Made by a program: the position numbers and the translations under genes. This document shows, piece after piece, positions 9,082 through 18,015 of a stretch of 64,000 nt of DNA. The notes below the pieces were generated by a model. It was given only the letters and a program-made list of their open reading frames with translations, did no database searches and was not told where the DNA came from. Source of the DNA: Pleurocapsa sp. FMAR1 (GTDB lineage Bacteria; Cyanobacteriota; Cyanobacteriia; Cyanobacteriales; Xenococcaceae). The DNA lies in NCBI RefSeq assembly GCF_963665995.1, contig NZ_OY762512.1, forward strand, positions 2,604,001-2,668,000, read 5' to 3'. Numbering within the stretch: position 1 is the stretch's first letter; each line of letters opens with the position of its first letter.

Positions 9082-9900
9082 TCAGATTCCCATAGACCTT
9101 TCGCCAACTATCAATCCACGATGCAAGACTCGATCGCCCACAACTTGAGAATGATCTGCCCGATGCATTGTACAGCGATCATCCCAAACTATTACATCTC
9201 CTGCTTGCCACCAATGACGATAAAGCCTGTTTTTACGAATTGAATGTTTATATAGCAGCCTAATAATTCGTCGCCCCTCCTCCGCATTTACACCAGATAT
9301 AGCCTGACATCTTTCTGGCGTAGATAAATAAAGTGCCACCCGCCCCGAAATTGGATGCCGTCTAAATAATGGATGCCAGCTTTGGGTTTCCTGGCTTTTA
9401 TCCAAGGTCAAACCAGAAACTAGATGTAAAACCTTCGCCTGCGCAAACCGCTGCTTCACCCTGTTGGGTAATGTCTCGTATGCCCGATATTGATTGCAAA
9501 ATAGGGTTTCGCCTCCCGATGATGGCACTTTTACAATTCGTAGTGCGGTAAATGCGGGAGGTTTAGCAATATAGCTTGTATCCGTATGAAAAACGCTTCT
9601 AGGTGGGCGATCGCGACCTACATTAGTCACCAAGTTCAGCATCGGCGCACCAGGGACAGGCTTCTCTCCCACGGTAAACGTCAACTGCCCCAGCTTACTC
9701 AAAAAAGCAGCAAACGCTTCGTCAGTAATTTGCTGCCCCTTGAATATCATAAAACCGTTGCAAGCGATCGCAGCCTTGACCGCATCAATATTTTTACCGC
9801 TCAGATCGGTAATCTTAAGCCCTACAGCCTCTACCCCAAAAGGCGAAAGCATCCGCAAGTCATAGATCGTGCGATCGCCCTTCTCCAAAAAACTAAACAA
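9082..9900 (-). CDS. TauD/TfdA-family Fe(II)/2-oxoglutarate dioxygenase
   Basis: This 272-residue dioxygenase shows the facial triad: HTD (H105, D107), the distal histidine in CTMHRADH (H246), and the 2-oxoglutarate-binding arginine in HRGLIVGE (R261). TauD-family enzymes hydroxylate diverse small molecules; the substrate here is unknown. The start is TTG at 9900, chosen because the N-terminal core strand (TIYDLRMLSPFGVEAVG) lies before the first in-frame ATG. It overlaps the end of the upstream pseudo-HAD gene by 8 bp, so the two are translationally coupled. The MysD-related ligase lies further upstream on the same strand, which suggests a small-molecule pathway. Confidence 0.85.
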   Translation of the reverse strand: MFSFLEKGDRTIYDLRMLSPFGVEAVGLKITDLSGKNIDAVKAAIACNGFMIFKGQQITDEAFAAFLSKLGQLTFTVGEKPVPGAPMLNLVTNVGRDRPPRSVFHTDTSYIAKPPAFTALRIVKVPSSGGETLFCNQYRAYETLPNRVKQRFAQAKVLHLVSGLTLDKSQETQSWHPLFRRHPISGRVALYLSTPERCQAISGVNAEEGRRIIRLLYKHSIRKNRLYRHWWQAGDVIVWDDRCTMHRADHSQVVGDRVLHRGLIVGERSMGI

Positions 9901-10552
9901 ATCTCTTTAACTCATCAAAACTAAGCTGATCGACTCGTAAATCAGCCCTCGAAAAGTCATGATGAGTCGTATTCTCTCCTGGAAACCCTACACAGCTTAT
10001 CCCCGCAGTCTGGGCGGCCGTCACCCCACCCAGATTATCTTCAATAGCAAGGCAATTTTCTGCCTTCTCATTAAGTTCTTTCAACGCAAAAACATAAGCA
10101 TCTCCAGCAGGCTTTGATCGCTCCACCATAGAAGCATCCACCACCAAATCAAAATCTGCCCGCTCGATATCCGACGCTAACGCTGACAGCAATGATGACA
10201 CATTCTCCTCAGAGGTCGTCGTCACAAACCCTAGCTTTAATCCATGCTGCTTTGCCTGAGCGATGGTTTCAACCACACCAGGGCGCGGCTTCACCTCACC
10301 CGCCCTTAAGTACTCTTGAAATATCTGTGACTTCGAGGCATGAATCGCTGCTGCGTCTACCGACTGTCCAACCGAAGCTGCATAGTTTTTAATTCGATGT
10401 GTCCCGCCACTTTTTTCCAGCATTGACAAATATTCATCCTGCGTCCAGTGCCAATCGAGTCCATGTTGCTCAAACGCCTGATTAAAAGACTGTCTTTGAA
10501 GCTCAGAAGTATCGGCGATCGAACCAATAGACCCAAAAAAAATAGCTGACAT
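9893..10552 (-). CDS. HAD-fold protein lacking the nucleophilic aspartate
   Basis: This is a 219-residue HAD subfamily IA-like protein of the phosphoglycolate phosphatase type. Motif I, normally FDxDG, reads FGSIG here (Gly7 and Ile9 in place of the two aspartates). Motif II (FVTTTS), the motif III lysine (ERSKPAGD) and motif IV (AIEDNLGG) remain. Without Asp7 a phosphoaspartyl intermediate cannot form, so it is probably a binding or regulatory protein. I recall other cyanobacterial proteins with FGSIG in this position, so it may be a stable family. The start is ATG 10552; a GTG at 10561 is possible. Its end overlaps the dioxygenase start. Confidence 0.8.
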   Translation of the reverse strand: MSAIFFGSIGSIADTSELQRQSFNQAFEQHGLDWHWTQDEYLSMLEKSGGTHRIKNYAASVGQSVDAAAIHASKSQIFQEYLRAGEVKPRPGVVETIAQAKQHGLKLGFVTTTSEENVSSLLSALASDIERADFDLVVDASMVERSKPAGDAYVFALKELNEKAENCLAIEDNLGGVTAAQTAGISCVGFPGENTTHHDFSRADLRVDQLSFDELKRFV

Positions 10553-10866
10553 AATTTCCACATTTCCTTATTTTATAGATAGAAAAAAACAATTTGAAAA
10601 ACGTTGCCATTGATAACTTACCGTTGTTGTGGGTTCAAAGCCTTCTTCTTTTAGGAGGACTTTTTTAGTCCCTACGGGGATTACCTCTTGGCTAATCTTT
10701 GATCTTTAGTTTTCAATTTAGTGTCTGCATAGCTTGGTAATCCAACCTTTTTGCAAGCCAATGCGATCTTGTTTCCAACAAAGAGTAACTGCCGAGGGCG
10801 CGCTATATTCGAAGATAAACTAATAACTAGTAACTAAAATCACCGCCGTAAACGGTCGGCGAGCCG
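10553..10866. other. Intergenic region with small hairpins
   Basis: This gap lies between the ligase and pseudo-HAD genes, both on the minus strand. It contains a five-base-pair hairpin GGACT/AGTCC around TTTTT (10657-10671) and a CCCTACGGGG mini-palindrome just after it. AAGGAAA sequences before 10552 on the minus strand may act as the ribosome-binding site. No gene is visible. Confidence 0.5.
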
Positions 10867-11892
10867 TCAATCAGACATCGCCTGCTGTAGCATCTGATCA
10901 AAAAATCTCTCCACTGGCGTACCCGCAGCACTCATCATCGCCACTAGAACGCTCCCTGGCGCAAAAGAACAATACAGCGCAGCCTCAATAAACCAGCACT
11001 GTCCCCTAGGGTCAATACGAATATCGAACAAACTGTAATGCCGACAGCCCAAAGCCAGATGGCATCGCTTTGCCATTTCCCAAACCTCTGGCACGACGGG
11101 ATCGTCAACATCCACAGCCCATGAGTCAAATCCTTCTTTCACTGCTAGCTCAATCTCTTTTTCCTTGTTTCGTTTGAGCTTATTCTCATAAGCGCGAATG
11201 GGTCGCTTTTGGGAATCCATCCAGTATTCCTTCAGAGGCAGACAAACCATTTCTCCCTCCTGCATTACTACTCCACAGCGCACTTCTCGACCTAGTTCAA
11301 TAAACTGTTCGACCAGCACCTCATCAGAGTGAGAAAAAGCGACCTCTAAAGCAGCCTGATAGCCATTTTTTTGCTTGACTAGAGTTACCCCCACAGAATT
11401 GTCAGTATTCGTCGGTTTGACAATTACCGGTAGCCGTGGCTCAAACAGATCGCCCTGCCGTAATAAAACACCTTTAGGTACTCGTACACCCTCAGCCGAG
11501 ACAACCGCCCTTGCTTTTGCCTTATCAGCAGCGATCGCCATTGCTGTAGGTCGATTGCCTACATAAGGTATCTTCAACAGATCCAACAGCGCTCTGTACT
11601 CAGTCATTCCAGGTACGCAAAACATATGTGGTACTACCACATCAATTTCTTTTTTAGCCAGAAACACTACGGCTTCAGAAAAAGTAAATGGTTTGGCATC
11701 CGCAATCGAATTGCGATCTAAGTAGGCGGGAAATCTCCAGGTGCGATCGGTCGAGACATAGGCAATTACAAAGTCATACAGAGAAGAATTCGCCGTGGCT
11801 CGAATACAATTTTGAGCATACATTCGAGAAATATCGCAGTAGTGTTCGCTATCAGCAGACCCGACCAGATGAAGAACGCGTAAGTGGTTCAT
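10867..11892 (-). CDS. ATP-grasp D-Ala-D-Ala ligase-like protein, MysD-related
   Basis: This 341-residue ATP-grasp enzyme has the architecture of D-Ala-D-Ala ligases. Visible segments are VVPHMFCVPGMTEYRALLD, VIVKPTNTDNSVGV (the ATP-grasp lysine strand and phosphate loop), VLVEQFIELGREVRCGV, and a C-terminal ALGCRHYSLFDIRIDP followed by IEAALYCSFAPGS. These resemble MysD, the cyanobacterial ligase that joins an amino acid to mycosporine-glycine to make UV-screening mycosporine-like amino acids. No mysA, mysB or mysC is in the window, so the product is not established and an amino-acid ligation elsewhere is equally possible. A pseudo-HAD and a dioxygenase lie downstream on the same strand. Confidence 0.75.
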   Translation of the reverse strand: MNHLRVLHLVGSADSEHYCDISRMYAQNCIRATANSSLYDFVIAYVSTDRTWRFPAYLDRNSIADAKPFTFSEAVVFLAKKEIDVVVPHMFCVPGMTEYRALLDLLKIPYVGNRPTAMAIAADKAKARAVVSAEGVRVPKGVLLRQGDLFEPRLPVIVKPTNTDNSVGVTLVKQKNGYQAALEVAFSHSDEVLVEQFIELGREVRCGVVMQEGEMVCLPLKEYWMDSQKRPIRAYENKLKRNKEKEIELAVKEGFDSWAVDVDDPVVPEVWEMAKRCHLALGCRHYSLFDIRIDPRGQCWFIEAALYCSFAPGSVLVAMMSAAGTPVERFFDQMLQQAMSD

Positions 11893-12931
11893 AATGACTG
11901 TTCGTTTTTATAGTAATCCTCAATAAAATTAGGATTACCGTATCGAATTTATAATTTAAATCAGCGATACAAGTTTAGCTTAGATTGAATATCAAAGTTT
12001 TTCTTCTTTATTCTTGCTCAAAATTGTGCTTAATTGGTAGATCTCTGCATGAATAATTAAGTTTTTTATTACCTCTTGGCAAAGCGGTTGGGGGGTGATT
12101 TGTACCAGAAGTCTAATAGAAAGCAGAAATTAAATCATCAAATATTTTTCTATTTTGGTAATAGGCGATACACATTAACCAACCAGAAAATAATGAAAGA
12201 GCTATACTATTTTGAGAAAGGAACTGAATCTGAGATTTATTCAAATTCTCTACTTTTATTTCTCATAATTTGCTGATTTAAAAGTAGATAAATCCACTTT
12301 TGGTGGCAAGGAAGACTTGATGGTTGTTGGTAGCAATGAAGCTTAATCTGAATGATTATATATCTAAGAAAATTGCAGCTAAATGATTAGAAATACTATA
12401 CTTTTATAGGCAAGCATTTTGTGTTTATTCTTTGCGGATTTTTTACCTAGCTTATGTAAAACCTTAAAAAATCTCAAGCTTAAAGTAATTACTAGTGGCT
12501 AAAGTTAGCTTTAAAATCGTCATAATTAGCTTTATTGTTACAAATATGACAATCTGTACAGAACTTATTTGGTAGAAAAGAACAGATAAAGTTCGTCTTT
12601 ATTATGTTCGCTCGACGTTTTCATAGCAGTTTACAAGGTCTTAACTAGATCTTTAAGCAAACTTTATGGGAATTAAGTGATCTTGCTCATGCAAATTAGC
12701 CAAAAAATCGTGCAGGATAATGTTAAGTAAATAGTTAATCAGCCAAAAACTTAATTGTTATGTTATTCAACGCCAATCATTAATTAGAACTGAACCCCTT
12801 TACCGTTGGTCAAAATGTTTTAAGTCTGCACCAGCATTAACTGAAGCAAACCAACGTAAGTAAATAGAGATGATAATTTAATCAGCCAAATCTCTATATC
12901 TAAGCAAATTATTAAAGTTGAGGAGTCAACC
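11893..12931. other. Long AT-rich intergenic region
   Basis: About 1 kb without a convincing gene. Short frames (such as 12076-12276) have low-complexity, lysine/leucine-rich translations with no ribosome-binding site or family character. The far end holds TTGAGGAG before the ATG at 12932, a good ribosome-binding site. I see no tRNA, CRISPR or mobile element here. The length leaves room for a non-coding RNA that I cannot identify by eye. Confidence 0.5.
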
Positions 12932-13291
12932 ATGAACGCAATGCAATATACAATTGAAAGCCTACATCTGGAAAACTGGATTTATCCACGCCAGCGTCGG
13001 CAATCTTCCCAAAATTCAGCAAAAGCCAGAAAAATAGATTTACTTGCTCCATTACGTCAATGGTTAGACAATATTGAAGTAAAAAATAGTGCGATCGCTC
13101 ATCTTATCTGTAAATCGATTCCTAGCCAATGTCCTTTTGAACGAGAAATAAAGTTGTTTGGACACTCTATTGTTAAAATTCCCCCTATGTGTAAGCTAAA
13201 TCCTCTTTATAATGAGGTGGTTGGTTTGCGTTTTCGGGCGATTTGCTACTTAGCTGATGTTTGTGGAGAAGATGTTAGCCTCTATTGCTAA
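12932..13291 (+). CDS. Mo-dependent nitrogenase C-terminal-domain (Mo-nitro_C) protein
   Basis: This 119-residue protein ends in the pattern I associate with the cyanobacterial Mo-nitro_C family: CPFEREIKLFGHSIVKIPPM, then CKLNPLYNEVVGLRFRA and a CGEDVSLYC terminus. Despite the name, such free-standing proteins are widespread in cyanobacteria that do not fix nitrogen, and their function is unknown. Several cysteines (C-x-x-CPF, CK, CY, CGED, YC) could bind metal. It lies 36 bp upstream of the next gene, possibly in one operon. Confidence 0.78.
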   Translation: MNAMQYTIESLHLENWIYPRQRRQSSQNSAKARKIDLLAPLRQWLDNIEVKNSAIAHLICKSIPSQCPFEREIKLFGHSIVKIPPMCKLNPLYNEVVGLRFRAICYLADVCGEDVSLYC

Positions 13292-13327
13292 GATACATTA
13301 GACATCTTTTTTCTAATAGACACAATC

Positions 13328-14095
13328 GTGGCAATTATCGCTCTCAAAGCCTGGTATCTAGAACAATACGAGCCAATTAAGACAGTAATTCAAAAACCCT
13401 CTACCCTGCGTTTAAGCAGAAATAGTTTGTTAAAAACGGGTTTACGGGCAGATTTTTTAGACGATCGCCAGGAGGTAGAGGGATCAGACTGGTTTCAACT
13501 GTATCTAGAGGGTAGAACGGTAGAGTTTTATGTTCAAGGAAGCGGTAGCTATATCGTTTCTAATATCGATTTAGTCTCTCAAGAAATTTATTTCACCAAG
13601 TGTAATAGTATTTCAGGACTTGAACCTGTGATTTACTATAGCCCCCAAGCTCATTATCAAGCTGCTAATCAAGCTGTTACTTCAGCTTTAGAAACTATAG
13701 TCGAAGATTTAACCAAGCGATCGCGCATACCTCTATCTTTAGAAGTTACACCTCACGCTGCCAAATCCCCCTTACGCCTAAGCAATAGTCAATTTAGAAA
13801 AATCAGTAAAAGCCTGTTGTTGATAGCTGATGTTACTCCCATTAGTAGTATTTCTGGGGAAAAGCAACCCAGCCTGTTAATAGATCCGACTGTATGTGTG
13901 GAATTGGGTTATGGAATTCAAAACAAAGACCATGGACAGATCCTATTGCTGAATATGGAACGTCCAGACTTAAAAGGAATAATACCTTTTGATATGGCAG
14001 GTTACAAGCAACTCAGCTTTACCAACGCTGCTCAATTAGCCAAAAGCCTGCCTAAATTGCTCGACACTTTGCTACAGCGATACAATTTATTTTAA
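13328..14095 (+). CDS. Conserved cyanobacterial protein with a TIR-like/deoxyribosyltransferase-like C-terminal domain
   Basis: This 255-residue protein starts at GTG 13328 (MAIIALKAWYLEQYEP), an N terminus I recognise as conserved in cyanobacteria but cannot name. The C-terminal half carries LLIADVTPIS (164-173), DPTVCVELGYG (186-196, with E192) and IIPFDMAGYKQLSF (218-231). This order, an ADxT strand then NVxxELGY then PFD, is typical of TIR-like and nucleoside deoxyribosyltransferase-like nucleotide-binding domains, in which the glutamate is catalytic. The N-terminal half (1-110) has no known domain by eye. Function unknown; nucleotide or NAD cleavage is inferred only from motif layout. 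Confidence 0.7.
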   Translation: MAIIALKAWYLEQYEPIKTVIQKPSTLRLSRNSLLKTGLRADFLDDRQEVEGSDWFQLYLEGRTVEFYVQGSGSYIVSNIDLVSQEIYFTKCNSISGLEPVIYYSPQAHYQAANQAVTSALETIVEDLTKRSRIPLSLEVTPHAAKSPLRLSNSQFRKISKSLLLIADVTPISSISGEKQPSLLIDPTVCVELGYGIQNKDHGQILLLNMERPDLKGIIPFDMAGYKQLSFTNAAQLAKSLPKLLDTLLQRYNLF

Positions 14096-14259
14096 GTGAA
14101 CGACTCCTTGATTATCAAGGAAAGTACCAATAAATTAAGTGCAGATTATGGGTTAAACTTTATATTAATTGAGAATAATTCCTATAAGCCAACCAAATTT
14201 GTCTATCTGCCAGGGCAACTGAGAATGAATACATATTTCAGTTGCCAAAGTAATCAAAT

Positions 14260-15408
14260 ATGAAACAATTAGTAATTCTTCAGCTTCATAATATTAGTAA
14301 AACTTTTCCTAACAAAACAACATCTTCTATAGATAGTCGTCACACCAAAGTTTTAGATGATGTAAGTCTTACTTTAAAGCATGGAGAATTACTCGGTTTA
14401 CTTGGACCATCAGGGTGCGGAAAAACTACCTTATTAAGGGTTGTGGCTGGGTTTGAATCAATTTCTGAAGGAACGGTTGAAATAGCAGGAAAAGTAGTAT
14501 CTACCAACTCTAGCTCTTTAGCTGCGGAAAAGCGCAATACAGGCATGGTATTTCAAGATTATGCTCTATTTCCCCATCTGACAGTAGCAGAAAATATTGC
14601 CTTTGGTTTAAAAAATCAGGGTAAGAAACGCAGTAGCGGTATTTTTGCTCATCAAAAAGCATTCAAGGTTCAAATCAAACAAAGAGTAAGTGAAGTTTTA
14701 GAACTAGTGGGATTAAGTGGTTTAGAAAAACGCTATCCTCATCAGCTATCTGGAGGGCAACAACAGCGTATATCCCTAGCTAGAGCCTTAGCACCTCAAC
14801 CCTCTCTAATCCTACTAGATGAACCTTTAAGTAATTTAGATGTCCAGGTACGTCATCGGTTAAGGGGAGAAATTCGCTCAATCCTGAAAGCAGCAGGAAC
14901 TTCAGCTATTTTTGTAACTCACGATCGCGAAGAGGCTTTAGCTATTTCCGATCAAATTGCCGTCATGCGTAACGGTAAGCTAGAGCAAATAGGCACTCCA
15001 GAACAAATTTATCTCAATCCTGCATCTCGTTTTGTGGCTGAGTTTGTGACTCAGGCTAATTTTCTCCCTACTACTAAAAAAGGTGACTTTTGGCTGACAG
15101 AAATTGGCGCAATAGAAGCAGCAGAAGCAAACGTGATTATGAATTCAGATGAGAAATCGGCGAAACAAGGAGATTTAATGCTGCGTCAGGAAGATATTGT
15201 GTTAGTTGCCGACAGTACTTCTAAGATAACGGTTATCGAAAGACAGTTTCTCGGTAGAGAATATCACTACACCGTAGAAACAGCTTCAGGCAAAAGAATC
15301 CAGGCTCGTACTAACTCGAATAAGGCGATCGCCCTAGGTACAAACGTTAGCCTATCATTTAACATTTCCTCTCCACGGATATTTCTCTCTTTGGTGAAAG
15401 CTGCTTGA
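14260..15408 (+). CDS. futC: Iron(III) ABC transporter ATP-binding protein (FutC-like)
   Basis: This is a 382-residue ABC ATPase with Walker A GPSGCGKTT, signature LSGGQQQR, Walker B ILLDEPLSNLD and the H-loop THDREEA, followed by a C-terminal TOBE-like regulatory domain (from about 270). The segment SRFVAEFVTQANFLP is typical of cyanobacterial FutC, the ATPase of the ferric iron importer. The permease (FutB) and binding proteins (FutA) are not in the window. A related substrate (polyamine, sulfate, thiamine) cannot be excluded from the ATPase alone. Confidence 0.75.
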   Translation: MKQLVILQLHNISKTFPNKTTSSIDSRHTKVLDDVSLTLKHGELLGLLGPSGCGKTTLLRVVAGFESISEGTVEIAGKVVSTNSSSLAAEKRNTGMVFQDYALFPHLTVAENIAFGLKNQGKKRSSGIFAHQKAFKVQIKQRVSEVLELVGLSGLEKRYPHQLSGGQQQRISLARALAPQPSLILLDEPLSNLDVQVRHRLRGEIRSILKAAGTSAIFVTHDREEALAISDQIAVMRNGKLEQIGTPEQIYLNPASRFVAEFVTQANFLPTTKKGDFWLTEIGAIEAAEANVIMNSDEKSAKQGDLMLRQEDIVLVADSTSKITVIERQFLGREYHYTVETASGKRIQARTNSNKAIALGTNVSLSFNISSPRIFLSLVKAA

Positions 15409-15447
15409 GGGTGAGCGACCTTTAGATTTTTAAGACCTGGTTATAAA

Positions 15448-15490
15448 TACCCTTGCTGATTGCCAACGATAAGCGATCGCTACAAGGGTA
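15448..15490. other. Inverted repeat between convergent futC and sqdB
   Basis: TACCCTTG (15448-15455) pairs with CAAGGGTA (15483-15490), with a HIP1 octamer in the loop region. Lying between convergent genes it may end transcription from both sides, though there is no long T tract. Confidence 0.5.
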
Positions 15491-15501
15491 GTTATTTATG
15501 C

Positions 15502-16728
15502 CTATACTTTGCTGGTTTCTACAGATTTTGATTTTATGCTGTTGCTTTCTGATGTTGGTTCAGATTTCTGAATCCATAAGGAAGTACAAGGGATTTTACT
15601 TTTATCACAACGATGAGCATACTTCTCTGCTACTTCAGTTACTTCTTTTAGTAATCCCTGACTTAAGGTTGTTGGCTTCAGACCTAAATCTAAAAAGCGT
15701 TGGTTTTTGACAAATAACTCGTTTTCAGGTGCTTCATTACGGGGATTCTTTAAATAAGCGATTTCCCCTTGAGTCATATCTGCAATCATTTTAGCGAGAT
15801 CTTTAATTCGATGAGTTTCTGTCATCTGATTAAGAATTCTCACTCGTTCACCTTTGCTGGGTGGATTTTCGATCGCTAACTGCACACAGCGGACAGTATC
15901 TTTAATGTGGATAAAAGCTCTGGTTTGTCCTCCAGTTCCATGGACAGTAAGAGGATACTTTATAGCTGCCTGCATTAAAAAGCGATTGAGAACTGTACCA
16001 TAATCGCCATCATAATCAAAACGATTAACTAACTTTTCATCCATCAAGGTTTCAGGAATGTTCGTTCCCCAAACAATTCCTTGGTGTAAGTCGGTAACGC
16101 GAATGCCATCGTTTTTATTGTAATAGTAGAAAAATAGCTGATCCTGAGTTTTAGTCATATGATAAACACTGCCAGGATTAGCGGGATAAAGAATTTCTTG
16201 TTGAATGCGATCGCCATTATCGGTAACCACTTCTACATCTAAATATCCTTCGGGTATTTTCATCCCCGCAGTACCATAGCCATAAACTCCCATTGTGCCT
16301 AAATGGACTAAGTGAATATCTAAACCAGATTCGACAATGGCACAGAGTAAATTATTAGTCGCGTTGAGATTGTTATTAACTGTATAACGCTTATGTTTAG
16401 AAGATTTCATGGAATAGGGAGCAGCCCTTTGTTCAGCAAAATGGACGATCGCATCAGGCTTTTGATCCAAAATCAGATTTAGTAAGCGATCGTACTCTTG
16501 GGCAATATCAATATTATGAAACTTAATATTTTTTCCTGTAATCTCTTTCCAGGTATTTAATCTTTGTCCAATAGGTGAGATAGGAGTCAAAGAACTAACT
16601 TCCAACTCGTTATCAATGTTGCGTCTAGATAGGTTATCGACAATAACAACTTCAAAGTCGAGATTCGATAGATGTAAAGAGGTAGGCCAGCCACAGAAGC
16701 CGTCTCCTCCAAGGATGATAACTTTCAT
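15502..16728 (-). CDS. sqdB: UDP-sulfoquinovose synthase
   Basis: This 408-residue extended SDR enzyme makes UDP-sulfoquinovose from UDP-glucose and sulfite, the first committed step of thylakoid sulfolipid (SQDG) synthesis. It has the nucleotide-binding GGDGFCGWPTSLHL motif, VDNLSRR, HFAEQRAAPYSM, the catalytic threonine region HLGTMGVYGYG, YHMTK (catalytic Tyr/Lys) and TRAFIHIKDTV, all typical of SqdB. The C-terminal 20 or so residues are serine-rich and poorly conserved. It leads a minus-strand run with glycosyltransferases upstream. The usual partner sqdX is not recognisable here with certainty. Confidence 0.93.
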   Translation of the reverse strand: MKVIILGGDGFCGWPTSLHLSNLDFEVVIVDNLSRRNIDNELEVSSLTPISPIGQRLNTWKEITGKNIKFHNIDIAQEYDRLLNLILDQKPDAIVHFAEQRAAPYSMKSSKHKRYTVNNNLNATNNLLCAIVESGLDIHLVHLGTMGVYGYGTAGMKIPEGYLDVEVVTDNGDRIQQEILYPANPGSVYHMTKTQDQLFFYYYNKNDGIRVTDLHQGIVWGTNIPETLMDEKLVNRFDYDGDYGTVLNRFLMQAAIKYPLTVHGTGGQTRAFIHIKDTVRCVQLAIENPPSKGERVRILNQMTETHRIKDLAKMIADMTQGEIAYLKNPRNEAPENELFVKNQRFLDLGLKPTTLSQGLLKEVTEVAEKYAHRCDKSKIPCTSLWIQKSEPTSESNSIKSKSVETSKV

Positions 16729-16819
16729 ATTTTACTCCCAACTATAAAATTCATACGTTAGCAATTTCTGGCTAGGCTAAATCGCAAAAATATCAGCCCA
16801 GAGTTTATTTAACCAAAGT

Positions 16820-17941
16820 TTATGCCTTTATTTTCTCTTTCACGGAATTACATTTGGGTATGCTAGATCTTGATTCAAAAAAGCAATTATCTTGGTTTTT
16901 CCTAATCTTTCTCAGATAAAGCTGATAACCAAAACCTGTAAAGTGAGCTACGGGCATAGTTGCGATCGCTATAGTGCAACATAACCAACGGCTAACTAAG
17001 CTAGGCATCGGTTTTTCGCAGTGATACCAAAATTCCTCACGAAATTTACTTTTATATTTTAGGGTTATTCGCGCTGCTTCTAAGGCAATTAGGCAAAAGC
17101 CCAATAAAATTAAAAGTATTGTATGTAGTAAACCATCGAGTATAGTTAAGTCCGCTAGTATAGCGATCGTTAATCCTAGAATGCCAAAAAAAGGAATTTT
17201 GTTTCTTAAAGGTAGTTCTTGGGCATATTTGGATGACACAATACAGCTACCCCTGCCGTATTTTACGTATTGTCGCCATAAACTTAGCCAGTTGCTGCGA
17301 GGAAAATACCAAACCTTTATGCCTGAACTTATATAAATTGCGCGATCGCCTTTGGCTTTAAGTAAGCGAAAATTTAGTTCAGAATCTTCTTTACGAGTGA
17401 CTTCATATCCTCCCACATCTTCTAAATCTGAACGCCAAAAACAGCCTAAAAAAACCGTTTCCGCATAGCCGTTGTAGTTGGGATCGCGATATTTTGCTCC
17501 CCCACTGCCTATAAGACTACGAGAAGCTAAAGCTACTCCAGCTTGAAAGGTATTAGCGGCTACGAAACGTTGCGCTCCTCCTACATTTACTGCCTGAGAC
17601 TTTTGCAAACCTGTCACACATTCTTCTACATAATTGTCAGCGTAGTTGCAGTGAGCATCGGCTCTTAAAAAGATATCACCTTTACAAGCCTCTAAACCAA
17701 TGTTAAGAGCAGCAGACTGTATACGGCGGGGATTGTTTAGCAATCTTATTTGGGGATAAATGCGTGATATCTCTTGAATTTTGGCCTGTGTTCCATCAGT
17801 ACTTAGCCCATCGACAATCAGTATTTCTAATAAATTAGAATATTTAGAAGCCAAAAACTTACGTACAACCGCTTCAATATTGTCTACTTCATTATATGTA
17901 GGAATTACTATTGAAACAGAAGGATTTTTGCTCACGCTCAT
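16820..17941 (-). CDS. Family 2 glycosyltransferase with C-terminal membrane segments (ExoA-like)
   Basis: This is a 373-residue inverting GT-A glycosyltransferase. It opens with VSIVIPTYNEVDNIEAVV and has LIVDGLSTDGT (nucleotide-sugar site), RADAHCNY (DxD-equivalent metal site) and a KEDSELNFRL catalytic-base motif. Hydrophobic segments follow at about 250-285 and again near 315-335, so it is membrane-bound. The layout matches ExoA-type transferases of exopolysaccharide synthesis. It sits in a same-strand cluster with a methyltransferase and two more glycosyltransferases, suggesting a surface polysaccharide or glycolipid pathway. Donor and acceptor sugars are unknown. Confidence 0.85.
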   Translation of the reverse strand: MSVSKNPSVSIVIPTYNEVDNIEAVVRKFLASKYSNLLEILIVDGLSTDGTQAKIQEISRIYPQIRLLNNPRRIQSAALNIGLEACKGDIFLRADAHCNYADNYVEECVTGLQKSQAVNVGGAQRFVAANTFQAGVALASRSLIGSGGAKYRDPNYNGYAETVFLGCFWRSDLEDVGGYEVTRKEDSELNFRLLKAKGDRAIYISSGIKVWYFPRSNWLSLWRQYVKYGRGSCIVSSKYAQELPLRNKIPFFGILGLTIAILADLTILDGLLHTILLILLGFCLIALEAARITLKYKSKFREEFWYHCEKPMPSLVSRWLCCTIAIATMPVAHFTGFGYQLYLRKIRKNQDNCFFESRSSIPKCNSVKEKIKA

Positions 17942-18015
17942 GTTGATTTTGATCCAAAGTACTTATTTTTTAATCGCTAGTTAGCAAATCTAGCGTCAAA
18001 TACGGCTATAAGAGA

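Noticed and set aside
12076-12276. Plus-strand 66-residue frame
   Set aside because: AT-driven composition and no ribosome-binding site or recognisable pattern.
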